DNA of 20,440 nt from a virus. Positions 1-7,352 of this stretch are shown one piece after another (within the stretch, counting starts at the first letter, position 1; every line of letters begins with the position of its first letter). The stretch covers positions 1-20,440 of the IMG/VR virus record IMGVR_UViG_3300034418_004550; one strand, given 5' to 3'. Under the pieces are notes generated by a model. The model saw nothing but the letters and a program-made list of their open reading frames with translations, was not told where the DNA came from and ran no database searches. Made by a program: the position numbers and the translations under genes.

Positions 1-5
1 TGTGC

Positions 6-263
6 TTATGAGTTGCCTACAGCCGTACCAGAAGCCAAGTCAACTACACCAGCGCTATTAGAAATAACGAAGGATACAGTGACAGCAGGTGCGTCAGTGT
101 CAACGATCAGGACTACATCACCGACAGTAAGCTCAGCGCTTGCGTCGTTGAAGAATCCAGAACCAGCAACAGTAGCAGGTGCTTCAGTAGATGAGTAAAC
201 CCATACAGCGTTTGCATCACCAGAACCACCAATGCGCGAAAGACCAGAACGTGAAAATGCCAT
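6..263 (-). CDS. Small beta-rich virion protein (hypothetical)
   Basis: An 85-aa protein, unrecognised by sequence, rich in Ala, Val, Ser, Thr and Gly with alternating hydrophobic residues that suggest an all-beta fold. It has no signal peptide, membrane segment or cysteine. The start is well fixed: AAGGAG at 272-277 lies 8 bases before the ATG at 263. It directly follows the left capsid gene with 13 bases between the two, the usual place for a head decoration, head-fibre or head-completion protein. A decoration role is inference from position and composition only. The second capsid-type gene in this window (19462-20440) is also followed by a small beta-rich gene of about this size (19074-19376). 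Confidence 0.75.
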   Translation of the reverse strand: MAFSRSGLSRIGGSGDANAVWVYSSTEAPATVAGSGFFNDASAELTVGDVVLIVDTDAPAVTVSFVISNSAGVVDLASGTAVGNS

Positions 264-276
264 GATTTAGTCTCCT

Positions 277-1110
277 TTACGCAGTGCGATCGTATTGAAC
301 TTTAACCAGACCACCCTCGTCGCGAACGACAGAGCCAGCCTTAAGCATACCGTTGGTCAACCATGCGGTGCGCTCAGGAATCCAGTTAACTTCAGTTTTC
401 ATGTCAATGCCGATTGCAAGGCCAACAGCGGGACGCTGGAAGAACCAAGAATCAACAATGTCAGTTGCAACAGTCAAACCACCTTCGGTACGGGTCTCAA
501 TTACGATGAACTGGAAGCCACACAAAGTGTTGATCTCACCAGATACCAAAGCCTTGATTGACTGATAGTCAGCAGAAGTTGCCTTCTCGTCGTTCAACAG
601 ACCGCCCAAACCATTTGCTTCGATAACCGCAAACAACTCAGAAGAAGGTACGCCTTGGTCACGCAATGCAACTTGAGCAGCGATAACCTTTTCCATAGTA
701 AGGTTAGTGCCACCTTCAGGGATTGCAGTAGTCAAAGGAGTTGAAGCGTCCATAGCGTCGATAACGAGCTGGTCAGAACGGCGGCCCAACGCACCTGCGA
801 TGGTGTTAGCCAGTTCTTGCTTCTCGTCAAAGTTTACTTCGGCAGCGTCAAAGATGTCAGTGTACTCAGGAGCATTCCAGTTGCTCAAAGTAGCAACCTT
901 AAACTCGTGACCCACATCCATTGGAGTTACCAAGTCAGAAGTAGACTTCTGGTTAGCAAGACCTTTACCCATGCGGCGGAATTTGTACTGATCGCCTACA
1001 ACGTTATTACGTACAGTAACTGCGTTTTTCAGCATGCCCATGCCTTGATAGGCATGTTTGACCATACTGTCAAACTCAATCACTGCTACAGCAGATAGAT
1101 TTTTACTCAT
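277..1110 (-). CDS. Major capsid protein (left copy)
   Basis: A 277-aa protein with the look of HK97-fold coat proteins of podovirus-like phages: an N-terminal segment with an FDSMVKHAYQ stretch, then a conserved central part (DIFDAAEVNFDEKQEL, GRRSDQLVIDAMD) and a C-terminal segment with WIPERTAWLTNG. It lies directly after the scaffold gene and before a small beta-rich gene, the standard head-gene order. It should form the icosahedral shell. I place the start at the ATG at 1110 rather than an upstream TTG at 1125, because GAGGG (1119-1123) sits 8 bases before that ATG and overlaps the TTG. A structured 153-bp leader precedes it. A second, dissimilar capsid-type gene lies at the right end of the window, so which one builds the shell is open, although gene context favours this copy. 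Confidence 0.85.
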   Translation of the reverse strand: MSKNLSAVAVIEFDSMVKHAYQGMGMLKNAVTVRNNVVGDQYKFRRMGKGLANQKSTSDLVTPMDVGHEFKVATLSNWNAPEYTDIFDAAEVNFDEKQELANTIAGALGRRSDQLVIDAMDASTPLTTAIPEGGTNLTMEKVIAAQVALRDQGVPSSELFAVIEANGLGGLLNDEKATSADYQSIKALVSGEINTLCGFQFIVIETRTEGGLTVATDIVDSWFFQRPAVGLAIGIDMKTEVNWIPERTAWLTNGMLKAGSVVRDEGGLVKVQYDRTA

Positions 1111-1125
1111 GTGAATAACCCTCAA

Positions 1126-1263
1126 AACGAGTAATTAATAAAAGTTTTGTAGGTCTTCGACTGAGTGCCCGACAGATCGGTCAGCCTACAACCTTAAATA
1201 ATCTGTCAGGCCAAGATGGGTATCCGACCCACGTATAATATCAGTTAGTTATAAGAAAGCAAA
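1126..1263 (-). promoter_or_regulatory. Structured scaffold-capsid intergenic leader
   Basis: Read on the minus strand, this gap holds two hairpins. The first in transcription order is TGGGT/ACCCA (1217-1231, loop of 5). The second is a longer one at 1147-1191: an outer TTGTAGG/CCTACAA stem, then CTGA/TCAG and CCGA/TCGG stems around a TCTG loop, with asymmetric internal loops. It is followed by ACTTTTATT, a weak T-rich tail. A possible promoter lies upstream: TTGCTT (1257-1262), a 16-base spacer and TATTAT (1235-1240). The gap may boost or separately control capsid expression through a promoter, attenuator or RNA-processing hairpin; the sequence does not decide which. Confidence 0.45.
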
Positions 1264-2010
1264 CTAACCGAACGTTTGAGTATAAGGACGGTCGCCACCA
1301 TACTCTTTCATCATGCGCTGAATCTTCGCCTCATGGTTTCGGTCGATAGATCGTAGCAGATTCCCGTTGTCGTCTTTCTTGAACATCTCGCGCTCTATGT
1401 CTTGCCACGTTATACCGCCTGGCTGAACAACGCCGTCAATCGGCAGCTTAGCAGGGGCAGTGGATTTGATTAGAGCCTCAACCAGTTCGACAGACTCAGC
1501 ACTGTTCACCGCATAGCGGAGACGCTCGTAAGTGTCAGGGTCAAGATTGTTCTTCATGAACTGTTCGACGTGCTTGATGCGTTCGGTACCGTTAGCCCCG
1601 AGCTTCTGCAATTCCATCTCAACAGAAACAGACTCAACAGCTTCAGTTTGGGCTTGTAGTAAATCCCAAGCGCGATTAAACGCATCCTGTGACATGTTCG
1701 TTTCTTCAGCAAAGGTCTTTAGCTCGCTGAATAACTCGTCACCATCGTCGACACCTTCCGGCATTTGATAACCGTCTTTAGGTGCGCCAGTGAACCCACC
1801 AAAGCGCTTCTCTAACTCGGTGTATGCCTTAGCCTGGTCGGCAATAGACTTATACTTTTCTGCTTTGTACCAATCGGGACGCTCGCCTGTCCCTTTGATA
1901 CCGTCAATTAAAAAATACTCGTTCTCACCCAGTGTAGGTGAGGCGGCATCTACAAGTGAAACCTGATCCCCTGCACTCAGGGTATCGTCTACAACGGCCT
2001 GATCTTCCAT
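1264..2010 (-). CDS. Capsid assembly scaffolding protein
   Basis: A 248-aa acidic, mostly helical protein without cysteine. The N-terminal third carries a segment (PDWYKAEKYKSIADQAKAY, then LEKRFG, roughly residues 45-71) that is typical of scaffolding proteins of T7-like and marine podoviruses. It continues into Glu- and Gln-rich helices and a basic C-terminal part (HEAKIQRMMKEYGG), where scaffolds usually contact coat protein. Scaffolds direct procapsid assembly and then leave the head. Its position between the portal group and the capsid gene supports the call. GGAG lies before the ATG at 2010, three bases after the stop of the preceding gene. Confidence 0.85.
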   Translation of the reverse strand: MEDQAVVDDTLSAGDQVSLVDAASPTLGENEYFLIDGIKGTGERPDWYKAEKYKSIADQAKAYTELEKRFGGFTGAPKDGYQMPEGVDDGDELFSELKTFAEETNMSQDAFNRAWDLLQAQTEAVESVSVEMELQKLGANGTERIKHVEQFMKNNLDPDTYERLRYAVNSAESVELVEALIKSTAPAKLPIDGVVQPGGITWQDIEREMFKKDDNGNLLRSIDRNHEAKIQRMMKEYGGDRPYTQTFG

Positions 2011-2013
2011 AGT

Positions 2014-2325
2014 TTATCTCCAAGGATATTGAATAACAGCCCTTTTGGGACTGACCTGCTGGTGTTTCAACAGGATTTCAGCGATTCGACGACTACCGTT
2101 AAGTAGCGCCAAGTCGTTGATGTCGATCCAATCCAGATGCTTGTGACCCTTGTAGCACCTGAAGGCTCGGAATTTGTGTATGTATTGGAACTTGTTAAAC
2201 CCGTATTGCTCATGCAATAAATCGAGCCACCCAAACTTGAACCCTTTGGTTTCTAGGAATCCCCGCTCATCACAGATAACTGCATACTTCGCCGCTGGTT
2301 TGCGGCCTCGTTTAGTCTCGCTCAT
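2014..2325 (-). CDS. Hypothetical head-operon protein, 103 aa
   Basis: I do not recognise this family. The product is basic, with an N-terminal KRGRKPAAKY stretch that could bind nucleic acid, followed by many aromatic residues (FKFGWLDLLHEQYGFNKFQYIHKFRAFRCYKG) and a C-terminal helix with Arg and Lys. There is no clear membrane segment. It starts with an ATGA overlap on the Bbp19-like gene and ends three bases before the scaffold gene, so it is cotranslated with head genes. A role in head assembly or head closure is possible from position alone. Confidence 0.65.
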   Translation of the reverse strand: MSETKRGRKPAAKYAVICDERGFLETKGFKFGWLDLLHEQYGFNKFQYIHKFRAFRCYKGHKHLDWIDINDLALLNGSRRIAEILLKHQQVSPKRAVIQYPWR

Positions 2326-2597
2326 AACCTCTCCGCTTGCTTGATTAGATGCAGAATAAACTTAACCACACCGCCTTCACCATTGTGGTACGCCGCCTCA
2401 TACTCGATGTTTTGAGAAGTAAGCGGGGTATTGTTGTCAATGATGAAACGGTTCGTTAAGTCCTCCAGCACTTTGAACCCGTCATCAGTAGAGAAACAAC
2501 GATTGTAAGCCTTGGCTAACTCTACTTGTTTCTCTCTGACTTCGGCCTTTCTCTTATTACTTTCTTCTTGGTCTATCTCTAGTTGATCCCAACTCAT
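2322..2597 (-). CDS. Bbp19-like phage head protein
   Basis: A 91-aa helical protein with the core pattern AYNRCFSTDDGFKVLEDLTN followed by an aromatic/acidic C-terminal half (YEAAYHNGEGGVVKFI). This resembles the Bbp19-like family, named after a Bordetella phage BPP-1 protein and usually found next to T7-type portal genes. Its molecular role is not established. It overlaps the portal stop (ATGA at 2594-2597) and its own stop overlaps the next start, so translation is coupled in both directions. The family call is from memory of the motif and needs a profile search. Confidence 0.65.
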   Translation of the reverse strand: MSWDQLEIDQEESNKRKAEVREKQVELAKAYNRCFSTDDGFKVLEDLTNRFIIDNNTPLTSQNIEYEAAYHNGEGGVVKFILHLIKQAERL

Positions 2598-4162
2598 TCA
2601 ACCGCCCGTAATTGTGGTTGTTGTTGTTGCATTTGTGCAGCTTCAGCACCTGCCTGAATGATCTGCTGTTTCTCAGATTCAGAGCGCACCAATTCCGATG
2701 ACATGCCTGTTTTTTCGGCCGCCCATGTACCAAAGTTCTCGGTCTTAAATGCCATCATCACTTGTTCCGGCCCGGCAGTGGCTAAGACAAACTGAACCGC
2801 TTGCTGTACAGCCATTAGGTCTTCAGAGTCTTGCGCCCTTGCTAGTGGTGACGTGAACTTAATATCAATGTCACGGCCTTCTAGCTGGATAGGTGTAATT
2901 AATCCTCGGCGTGTAAGGATATTAACTACACGCTTGAGAACAGGTACTAGGACTTCAGTCTGCAACCGACCGAATGCAGAACCTATACGCTTAGCTAACT
3001 CCCGAGCCTCGATAGCGATCTCAGTCGCTGTACGCACTGGGCCAGCGGGGTCTCTAAGATCGTTAAACAATGCAACCTTGATTGCGTTTTGCAATTCTTG
3101 AATCTCGAACTGCGCTAGTGCTAGGTTAGTCCCAGTGTCCAAACGCTGTATAGATGGGTTCGACGTGTTGTTAGAGCCAACAGGGATAACAATGCCTGGG
3201 CTAATAGTGATGTTGTAGGGGTTCGTTACACCATCGTCCGTAGCCGTATACATGCCCGCTAGATCAATAGCGGCCTTCTGTAATACGAACTCTTTAGCCT
3301 TATTCAGTGATCGGACATCGGGCAACGTTTGCATTGCAGGGCCACGACCGCGAACCTCACCCGCTACTTTAGTGTAACGGCCAGTAACCCAAGGCGATGA
3401 AATACCGAAATCCTCAAACCACGAGATATGGTCTTCACCATCACACCAGACCATGCCGTAATAGCGCTTCATCTTAGGACAGTAGACAACGCCCTCATGA
3501 ATACCGATCTCGCTATCAGGTGAAGCCTTGATTAAGTTTGCTATCTTCTCGCTTGGCTCAAAGCCTCGCCACATTCTTTCGACTAGACGCGCTTTAACCT
3601 TCATGCGCCGCCAATGGGTTTCGATAGTACCGTAAGGCCCTTCCTCAAACGCTATGCCCTTCTGGGGTATGGCATGAAAGACGATAGGCATATCATCTTC
3701 GTCGGTTTCGTCTATCCGCAGAGTCGCTGTACCCACTAGCAGATCAAGTGCAGCTTCATAGAATTGAGTACCGAAGTTAGAGCGGTTGATGTAATCGAAA
3801 ACAATCTCGGCCTGCTCTTCTAGGTTCTCGCGTATGTCAGTTTCTGACACGCCATAGTCGCCAGTCTCTAACAGCTTGAGTACCTGTTCACTTGGCTGGA
3901 ACGTAGCCCAACGCGCCCAGATAGGTGCGATGTTCTCCTGGAGCTTGCTTGCACCTTGCTGGATAGCAGTCAGTGAAGTCGAATCGAATATCCGATCCAT
4001 CTTTTTCTGACCTTTATCCTCGCGGTCGAATAGGTTTCTTTGGGGTAGAAAGTATTCATACACGTCAGAGAGCTGTGTGTGCCACATAGCTTCAGAGTCG
4101 AAGGCTTTCTTTTCTCTTGTGATTAGATCGTTGAACGATCCCAGGTGTTCAGGTAGTTGCAT
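2594..4162 (-). CDS. Portal protein (T7-like head-tail connector)
   Basis: A 522-aa protein that matches the head-tail connector family of T7-like podoviruses in length and motifs. The N-terminal half has the pattern YFLPQRNLFD, then RIFDSTSLTAIQQGASKLQE and WARWATF; the middle has ETHWRRMKVKARLVERMW and GRGPAMQTLPDVRSLN; the C-terminal part has PAGPVRTATEIAIEARELAK and a Gln-rich tail (AQMQQQQPQLR). Twelve copies should form the ring at the capsid vertex through which DNA enters and leaves. I use the ATG at 4162, one base after the stop of the Gly-rich gene. A longer reading from a TTG at 4201 would overlap that gene and adds no conserved sequence. Confidence 0.93.
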   Translation of the reverse strand: MQLPEHLGSFNDLITREKKAFDSEAMWHTQLSDVYEYFLPQRNLFDREDKGQKKMDRIFDSTSLTAIQQGASKLQENIAPIWARWATFQPSEQVLKLLETGDYGVSETDIRENLEEQAEIVFDYINRSNFGTQFYEAALDLLVGTATLRIDETDEDDMPIVFHAIPQKGIAFEEGPYGTIETHWRRMKVKARLVERMWRGFEPSEKIANLIKASPDSEIGIHEGVVYCPKMKRYYGMVWCDGEDHISWFEDFGISSPWVTGRYTKVAGEVRGRGPAMQTLPDVRSLNKAKEFVLQKAAIDLAGMYTATDDGVTNPYNITISPGIVIPVGSNNTSNPSIQRLDTGTNLALAQFEIQELQNAIKVALFNDLRDPAGPVRTATEIAIEARELAKRIGSAFGRLQTEVLVPVLKRVVNILTRRGLITPIQLEGRDIDIKFTSPLARAQDSEDLMAVQQAVQFVLATAGPEQVMMAFKTENFGTWAAEKTGMSSELVRSESEKQQIIQAGAEAAQMQQQQPQLRAVE

Positions 4163-4163
4163 A

Positions 4164-4523
4164 TTATTTACCCATAGATGAGAACGTGCGCTGTAAGCCA
4201 ATCAGTGACGATCTTGAGTTCTTTATTCCACCGGATGTAGTAGCGCCACCGCCAAACATACCGCCACCACCTGCGCCACCGAGTAGGCCGCCGACACCGC
4301 CAGCGGTCATACCGCCAAGACCAGAGCGTCGACCACCAACACCAGCCGCTTCTTGCCGTGAAGTAGGCGCGCCACCTAGTAGACTAGCCTTGCCCATTTT
4401 CCCGCGAGACAGAGCACGGAAACGGTCTTCTTGCTCTTCGATTTCTTTATCGAGCATTATCTGTTGACGGCGCTCAACTGCTACTTCTTGAGCCGTCTTC
4501 TTGGGTGCCTTTGGTTTACGCAT
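4164..4523 (-). CDS. Gly-rich small protein upstream of portal
   Basis: A 119-aa protein in two parts. The first half is a charged helix (KAPKKTAQEVAVERRQQIML, then KEIEEQEDRF) that may form a coiled coil. The second half is a low-complexity Gly-rich stretch (VGGLLGGAGGGGMFGGGA), probably disordered, ending in a short basic tail. Similar small Gly-rich genes often sit just before T7-type portal genes in environmental phages; their function is unknown. AGAGGT lies upstream of the ATG at 4523. Its start overlaps the stop of the preceding gene by 8 bases and its stop is one base from the portal start. Confidence 0.7.
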   Translation of the reverse strand: MRKPKAPKKTAQEVAVERRQQIMLDKEIEEQEDRFRALSRGKMGKASLLGGAPTSRQEAAGVGGRRSGLGGMTAGGVGGLLGGAGGGGMFGGGATTSGGIKNSRSSLIGLQRTFSSMGK

Positions 4524-4851
4524 TGTTCAACCTCTTGAATAGTTGATAAGGTGTGAGAATCAACGGGTCATTGATTCCTAGAATTTGTTTTGCGTGACCT
4601 ACACATGTGTTCAACATGAATAGATTACGCCTTGATTGTCTCCGCTTAGCTTTGACAATTATCACCTCGTCAAGTTTAAACGGTTGGTCGTCAATAGTAA
4701 AAAGATCAAAGTATTGAGCGGTCTTACCGTAAACGATCCATCGACCGCGATCCGGCACCAACACATAACAGTGTTTAATGAACGGATGCAGGAAGCCAGA
4801 CCACCAGTGCCGATCATCATCGGTGAACACTAGGTAGATGTCAGAAGACAC
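4516..4851 (-). CDS. Conserved phage protein after TerL, possible Cys/His site
   Basis: A 111-aa protein if started at the GTG at 4851, which has AGGGTGG (4858-4864) six bases upstream and overlaps the TerL stop by 11 bases. The open frame extends to an ATG at 4944, but that part lies wholly inside TerL. The pattern WWSGFLHPFIKHCYVLVPD followed about 70 residues later by NTCVGHAKQILGI and TPYQLFKRL recalls a common unnamed phage family with an HC pair, a later Cys and a TPYQL ending. The conserved Cys and His could form a papain-like site, but this is speculation. Basic residues in the middle (KAKRRQSRR) could bind DNA. Confidence 0.65.
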   Translation of the reverse strand: MSSDIYLVFTDDDRHWWSGFLHPFIKHCYVLVPDRGRWIVYGKTAQYFDLFTIDDQPFKLDEVIIVKAKRRQSRRNLFMLNTCVGHAKQILGINDPLILTPYQLFKRLNNA

Positions 4852-6301
4852 TAAACGCCACCCTAGCGGTTGTAGGACGATCAAAGCCTTGCGCTCTAGC
4901 CAATGCCTGTCTTCCCTCGCCTTCGCCTTGTAGAGCGTATTCAAGAGCTTCTACAGGGTGTGAGTATTCGTTCTTATCCGGCTCGTCAGTGTAGCGATCA
5001 CCCGAAACCTGTATACGCCGATAACAGAAGCCGCCTTGTAAGCCCTTGCGAATCATCTTGGCCTTCGGCGTTAATAAGAACCGAGGCTTACCATCCATGC
5101 AGTTTTCCTTCATCGGTAGCTCTAGTGCAGCCCTTCGCATTGCAGGGTCGTTTGTATTCGTAGGTGAACAGGGAATACCCGCCGCCCTGATAATCTTAAA
5201 CGGCGTGTCAGCATTCGCTTGGTTCTTGTTGTCGCCCGATGGATCGCCCCAGCCTTTGAATTTGTGCTCTGGGTAATGAGCGTCGATATAACGTTTCAAC
5301 TGCGGTGCAAAGTCTACCGCCCCGCTATCGGTTAAACAGAACTCATCGAAGCATACCCACCGACCCATTGACGTACGCTGTAGGAATGCACACGCGGGTG
5401 TACGACCAAAGTCGAAGCCTAGAATAATTGGGATGTCTTTCGATGGCTCAAAGTCAGTAGGCGAACAGTGAACCGAGTCTACATACATCGGATGAACAGG
5501 TTTGCCGGACGAAACAAAGCCGTATTCGTTCGCTAGGTTGACCTTGATCCAATCATCGGTCTTGCCTTGCAGACCTCGCGAGTAGTAAGCCGTCGGTAAG
5601 TTGGTTAGGTTTTCAGCATCCGGATTGACTACCCATTTCTCACCATCCCGATACACGCCGCCTGGTTGCCGATGGAAAGCCCAGCCTTCGGGCCGTTCTT
5701 CTTCTGCCAGCTTGTAATACCAATGATCCTCATCCGGTGCGTTCGAGTCGCCAACGATGCCATAGTGTGTAGGCCGTGCGCCTTCCTTTGGTGATGGATA
5801 TCGACCTGCCCGCAGATCGAGCATATCAATAACAGCCTTCGAATGCTCTTTAGCTTCGTTCAGCCACACCCATGTTGTTTGAATACCTCGGGCCTTCTTA
5901 ACATGGTCCGGTCGATCAAAGGCGATGAAGATGACCTCACACCTAACACTGGTGCCGTCTTCTAGTTGGAAGGCTATGCGATGGGTAGGCGGTTCTTTGT
6001 TGCCCTGTTTAAACTCACCCAGGTCGCCCAGTATTTCGATCCAGTCTTTAATGGTGGTGCTGAATAGTTCGGAATAAGTGTTTCGAGCCGCGATGATTCG
6101 AGTTAAGCGTACACCGTGATTAGGGTGCCTCTCATCCTTCACTGGCGCTTGCTCGCACATTAGATCAAACAGCTTGAGTATCGTTTGAACTGTCTTACCG
6201 CTACCAAGCGGGCCCATGATAAATGAATTACGCTCGCGGCAGTCGGCGAACTCTTGCAGGACTTTACCTTGCGGCTTTAAGTGGAACTCAATCGTTGGCA
6301 T
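4841..6301 (-). CDS. terL: Terminase large subunit
   Basis: A 486-aa DNA-packaging motor protein, full length. The N-terminal ATPase has a Walker A motif GPLGSGKT at residues 30-37 and a Walker B-like VWLNEAKE at about 145-152 with the catalytic Glu at 149. The C-terminal RNase H-fold nuclease shows GFDFGR (Asp297), GWGDPSGDNK (Asp353) and a late acidic/His segment NEYSHPVEALEYAL (about 444-457). It translocates DNA into the prohead through the portal and cuts the concatemer. The ATG at 6301 shares one base with the TerS stop (TAATG), with no strong Shine-Dalgarno site, so translation probably depends on coupling to TerS. Confidence 0.95.
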   Translation of the reverse strand: MPTIEFHLKPQGKVLQEFADCRERNSFIMGPLGSGKTVQTILKLFDLMCEQAPVKDERHPNHGVRLTRIIAARNTYSELFSTTIKDWIEILGDLGEFKQGNKEPPTHRIAFQLEDGTSVRCEVIFIAFDRPDHVKKARGIQTTWVWLNEAKEHSKAVIDMLDLRAGRYPSPKEGARPTHYGIVGDSNAPDEDHWYYKLAEEERPEGWAFHRQPGGVYRDGEKWVVNPDAENLTNLPTAYYSRGLQGKTDDWIKVNLANEYGFVSSGKPVHPMYVDSVHCSPTDFEPSKDIPIILGFDFGRTPACAFLQRTSMGRWVCFDEFCLTDSGAVDFAPQLKRYIDAHYPEHKFKGWGDPSGDNKNQANADTPFKIIRAAGIPCSPTNTNDPAMRRAALELPMKENCMDGKPRFLLTPKAKMIRKGLQGGFCYRRIQVSGDRYTDEPDKNEYSHPVEALEYALQGEGEGRQALARAQGFDRPTTARVAFSVF

Positions 6302-6591
6302 TATTCAACGCCGTCAAAGCGCTTCTTAAGCACAGACACTATCAAAGCATCACCACCCTCGCCCGTTATCTCTTGGGTTTTCATGTCCGGCAGGTACTTA
6401 TTAATGAGCTTCAAGCGTATATCTGCACTAGCTTTCATTGCTTGCAGTTCAGTGGCTTCTAGTGTGGCCCCCTGCTCATCCATTTTCTGCGCTGTATCAA
6501 GAACTTTCTGCACTAGTCCCTTCTTGCTTATAAGCTCTCGCAACTGCTCTTGACGCATCGTTCGCTGTTTAGCTGCATTAGTAGCGGCCAT
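6301..6591 (-). CDS. Terminase small subunit (putative)
   Basis: A 96-aa helical protein with a basic N-terminus (NAAKQRTMRQEQLRELISKK) followed by a helix pair and the C-terminal motif LINKYLPDMKTQEITGEGGD, which is frequent in small terminase subunits of podovirus-like phages. TerS recognises the packaging site and loads TerL. Its place immediately before terL, sharing the TAATG junction, supports the role. The N-terminal HTH that some TerS proteins carry is not obvious here, so DNA contact may use the basic first helix. It also shares a TAATG junction with the small gene upstream. Confidence 0.8.
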   Translation of the reverse strand: MAATNAAKQRTMRQEQLRELISKKGLVQKVLDTAQKMDEQGATLEATELQAMKASADIRLKLINKYLPDMKTQEITGEGGDALIVSVLKKRFDGVE

Positions 6592-6743
6592 TACTTATTA
6601 CCCCAGTTAATACGGTCGTAATTCGCCTTGAACTTGTCGCGGCTCTCTTGTGTACTTTTCCTTGGCTTCGATCCCTTCCCCCCATCATATTCGGGAAAGT
6701 GTCGTTGCCTGGTCTCTTTATCCAGCTTGTGTCGCATGTCCAT
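6591..6743 (-). CDS. Small basic phage protein, first gene of packaging operon
   Basis: A 50-aa product found by reading the minus strand from the ATG at 6743. It has an excellent Shine-Dalgarno site, GGAGG at 6750-6754, six bases upstream, and its TAA stop shares one base with the TerS start. The product is highly charged and basic, with GGKGSKPRKSTQESRDKF and an ending NYDRINWG. Short proteins with a comparable aromatic N-Y-D-x-I-x-W-G end are common in phages beside terminase genes and have no known function. It is the promoter-proximal gene of the leftward operon, which supports it being real despite its size. Confidence 0.75.
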   Translation of the reverse strand: MDMRHKLDKETRQRHFPEYDGGKGSKPRKSTQESRDKFKANYDRINWGNK

Positions 6744-6765
6744 AGCAAACCTCCGTTATAACCTT

Positions 6766-6794
6766 ATTTTATAGACTGGTTATAAGATCGGCAA
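6766..6794 (-). promoter_or_regulatory. Leftward sigma70-like promoter of packaging/head operon
   Basis: On the minus strand TTGCCG (6789-6794) and TAAAAT (6766-6771) are separated by exactly 17 bases, and the pair lies just upstream of the GGAGG and ATG of the first leftward gene. The match is good at -10 and moderate at -35. It would drive the head and packaging operon. Confidence 0.5.
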
Positions 6795-6834
6795 ACTATA
6801 TAACAAATTGATCTAAGGATATGTAAACTTTCTC

Positions 6835-6864
6835 TTGACACATGTAAAAGGTTTGTTGTATTAT
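6835..6864 (+). promoter_or_regulatory. Rightward sigma70 promoter of early block
   Basis: A perfect -35 box TTGACA (6835-6840) and a near-consensus -10 TATTAT (6859-6864) are separated by 18 bases in an AT-rich stretch. The first plus-strand gene starts 43 bases after the -10 box. This is the strongest promoter match I see in the window and fits an early promoter read by host RNA polymerase. Confidence 0.75.
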
Positions 6865-6906
6865 TATCTCAACGGTCGAGAGACCAACAACCAAGAGGGA
6901 AGCAAA

Positions 6907-7059
6907 ATGGACAAGTCAGTTAAAGCAGCAAAGAAAATGTACGACTGGGCGCTAGCCCTTCACATTGAAAAGAGAACATCGCAAAGCCTTAGCCTTTTAG
7001 AAAAAAGCGAGGCGAAGTTAAACAAAGCATTAACCAAATTAACAGACAAGGCCGCATAA
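6907..7059 (+). CDS. Small helical basic protein, first early gene
   Basis: A 50-aa product starting at the ATG at 6907, with GAGGGA (6895-6900) six bases upstream. An upstream in-frame TTG at 6835 is the promoter -35 box and is not a start. The protein is Lys- and Leu-rich and probably all helix (AAKKMYDWALALHIEKR, LEKSEAKLNKALTKL), ending in KAA. I do not recognise a family. As the first gene behind the strongest promoter it may be a host-takeover or regulatory peptide, which is inference. Its stop codon lies in the loop of a GGCCGC hairpin (7050-7065). Confidence 0.75.
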   Translation: MDKSVKAAKKMYDWALALHIEKRTSQSLSLLEKSEAKLNKALTKLTDKAA

Positions 7060-7065
7060 GCGGCC
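7050..7065 (+). other. Stop-codon hairpin 1
   Basis: A perfect inverted repeat GGCCGC-ATAA-GCGGCC with a four-base loop that contains the TAA stop of the gene at 6907-7059. It is the first of three such hairpins at consecutive gene ends. No T-tract follows, so it is not a standard terminator. Confidence 0.8.
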
Positions 7066-7089
7066 ACACACTGACTGGAGGGACAAACA

Positions 7090-7323
7090 ATGAACGGATG
7101 GACTAACAGAGAAACTTGGGTAATCAATCTACACCTTGGCGATCACATCACCGAGATCTTCGACGAGACCAGTGTCGAGACTCTTGCTGATTGCCTGGAA
7201 GAATACGTTTACGACCTGCTTGATCAAGAAGAGATCAGCGGATTGTTTGCAGACCTGATCGACTTGACTTGCGTTAACTGGCGCGAACTTGCCGAACATT
7301 ACGCTTACGATATGGCCGCCTAA
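7090..7323 (+). CDS. Conserved small acidic phage protein (NRETW motif)
   Basis: A 77-aa acidic protein beginning with NGWTNRETWVINLHLGDH. The N-x-E-T-W start followed by a hydrophobic strand is shared by a family of small phage and bacterial proteins of unknown function (I think DUF7249-like, from memory). The rest is Asp/Glu-rich helix with LADCLEEYVYDLL and ends in MAA. Acidic proteins of this size in early blocks sometimes act as anti-host or DNA-mimic proteins, but nothing here shows that. GGAGGGA lies before the ATG. Its stop is in the second GGCCGC hairpin. Confidence 0.8.
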   Translation: MNGWTNRETWVINLHLGDHITEIFDETSVETLADCLEEYVYDLLDQEEISGLFADLIDLTCVNWRELAEHYAYDMAA

Positions 7324-7331
7324 GCGCGGCC
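7314..7331 (+). other. Stop-codon hairpin 2
   Basis: GGCCGC-CTAAGC-GCGGCC, a perfect 6-bp stem with a six-base loop containing the TAA stop of the gene at 7090-7323. The 3' arm is followed within 9 bases by the GGAGGG of the next gene. Confidence 0.8.
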
Positions 7332-7352
7332 CTTACCCTGGAGGGAATCACA

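Noticed and set aside
1108-1125. Longer capsid start at TTG 1125
   Set aside because: The TTG overlaps the Shine-Dalgarno sequence used by the ATG at 1110.
4163-4201. Portal start at TTG 4201
   Set aside because: It lies inside the upstream gene and adds non-conserved residues; the ATG at 4162 is coupled to the stop of that gene.
4186-4467. Open frame on the plus strand, Pro-rich
   Set aside because: It is the complement of the Gly-rich gene (GGC/GCC codons read as Pro), has no ribosome site and lies opposite a gene with proper coupling.
6835-6906. Extended first early gene from TTG 6835
   Set aside because: The TTG is the -35 promoter box, so it lies upstream of the transcript start; the ATG at 6907 has the right ribosome site.
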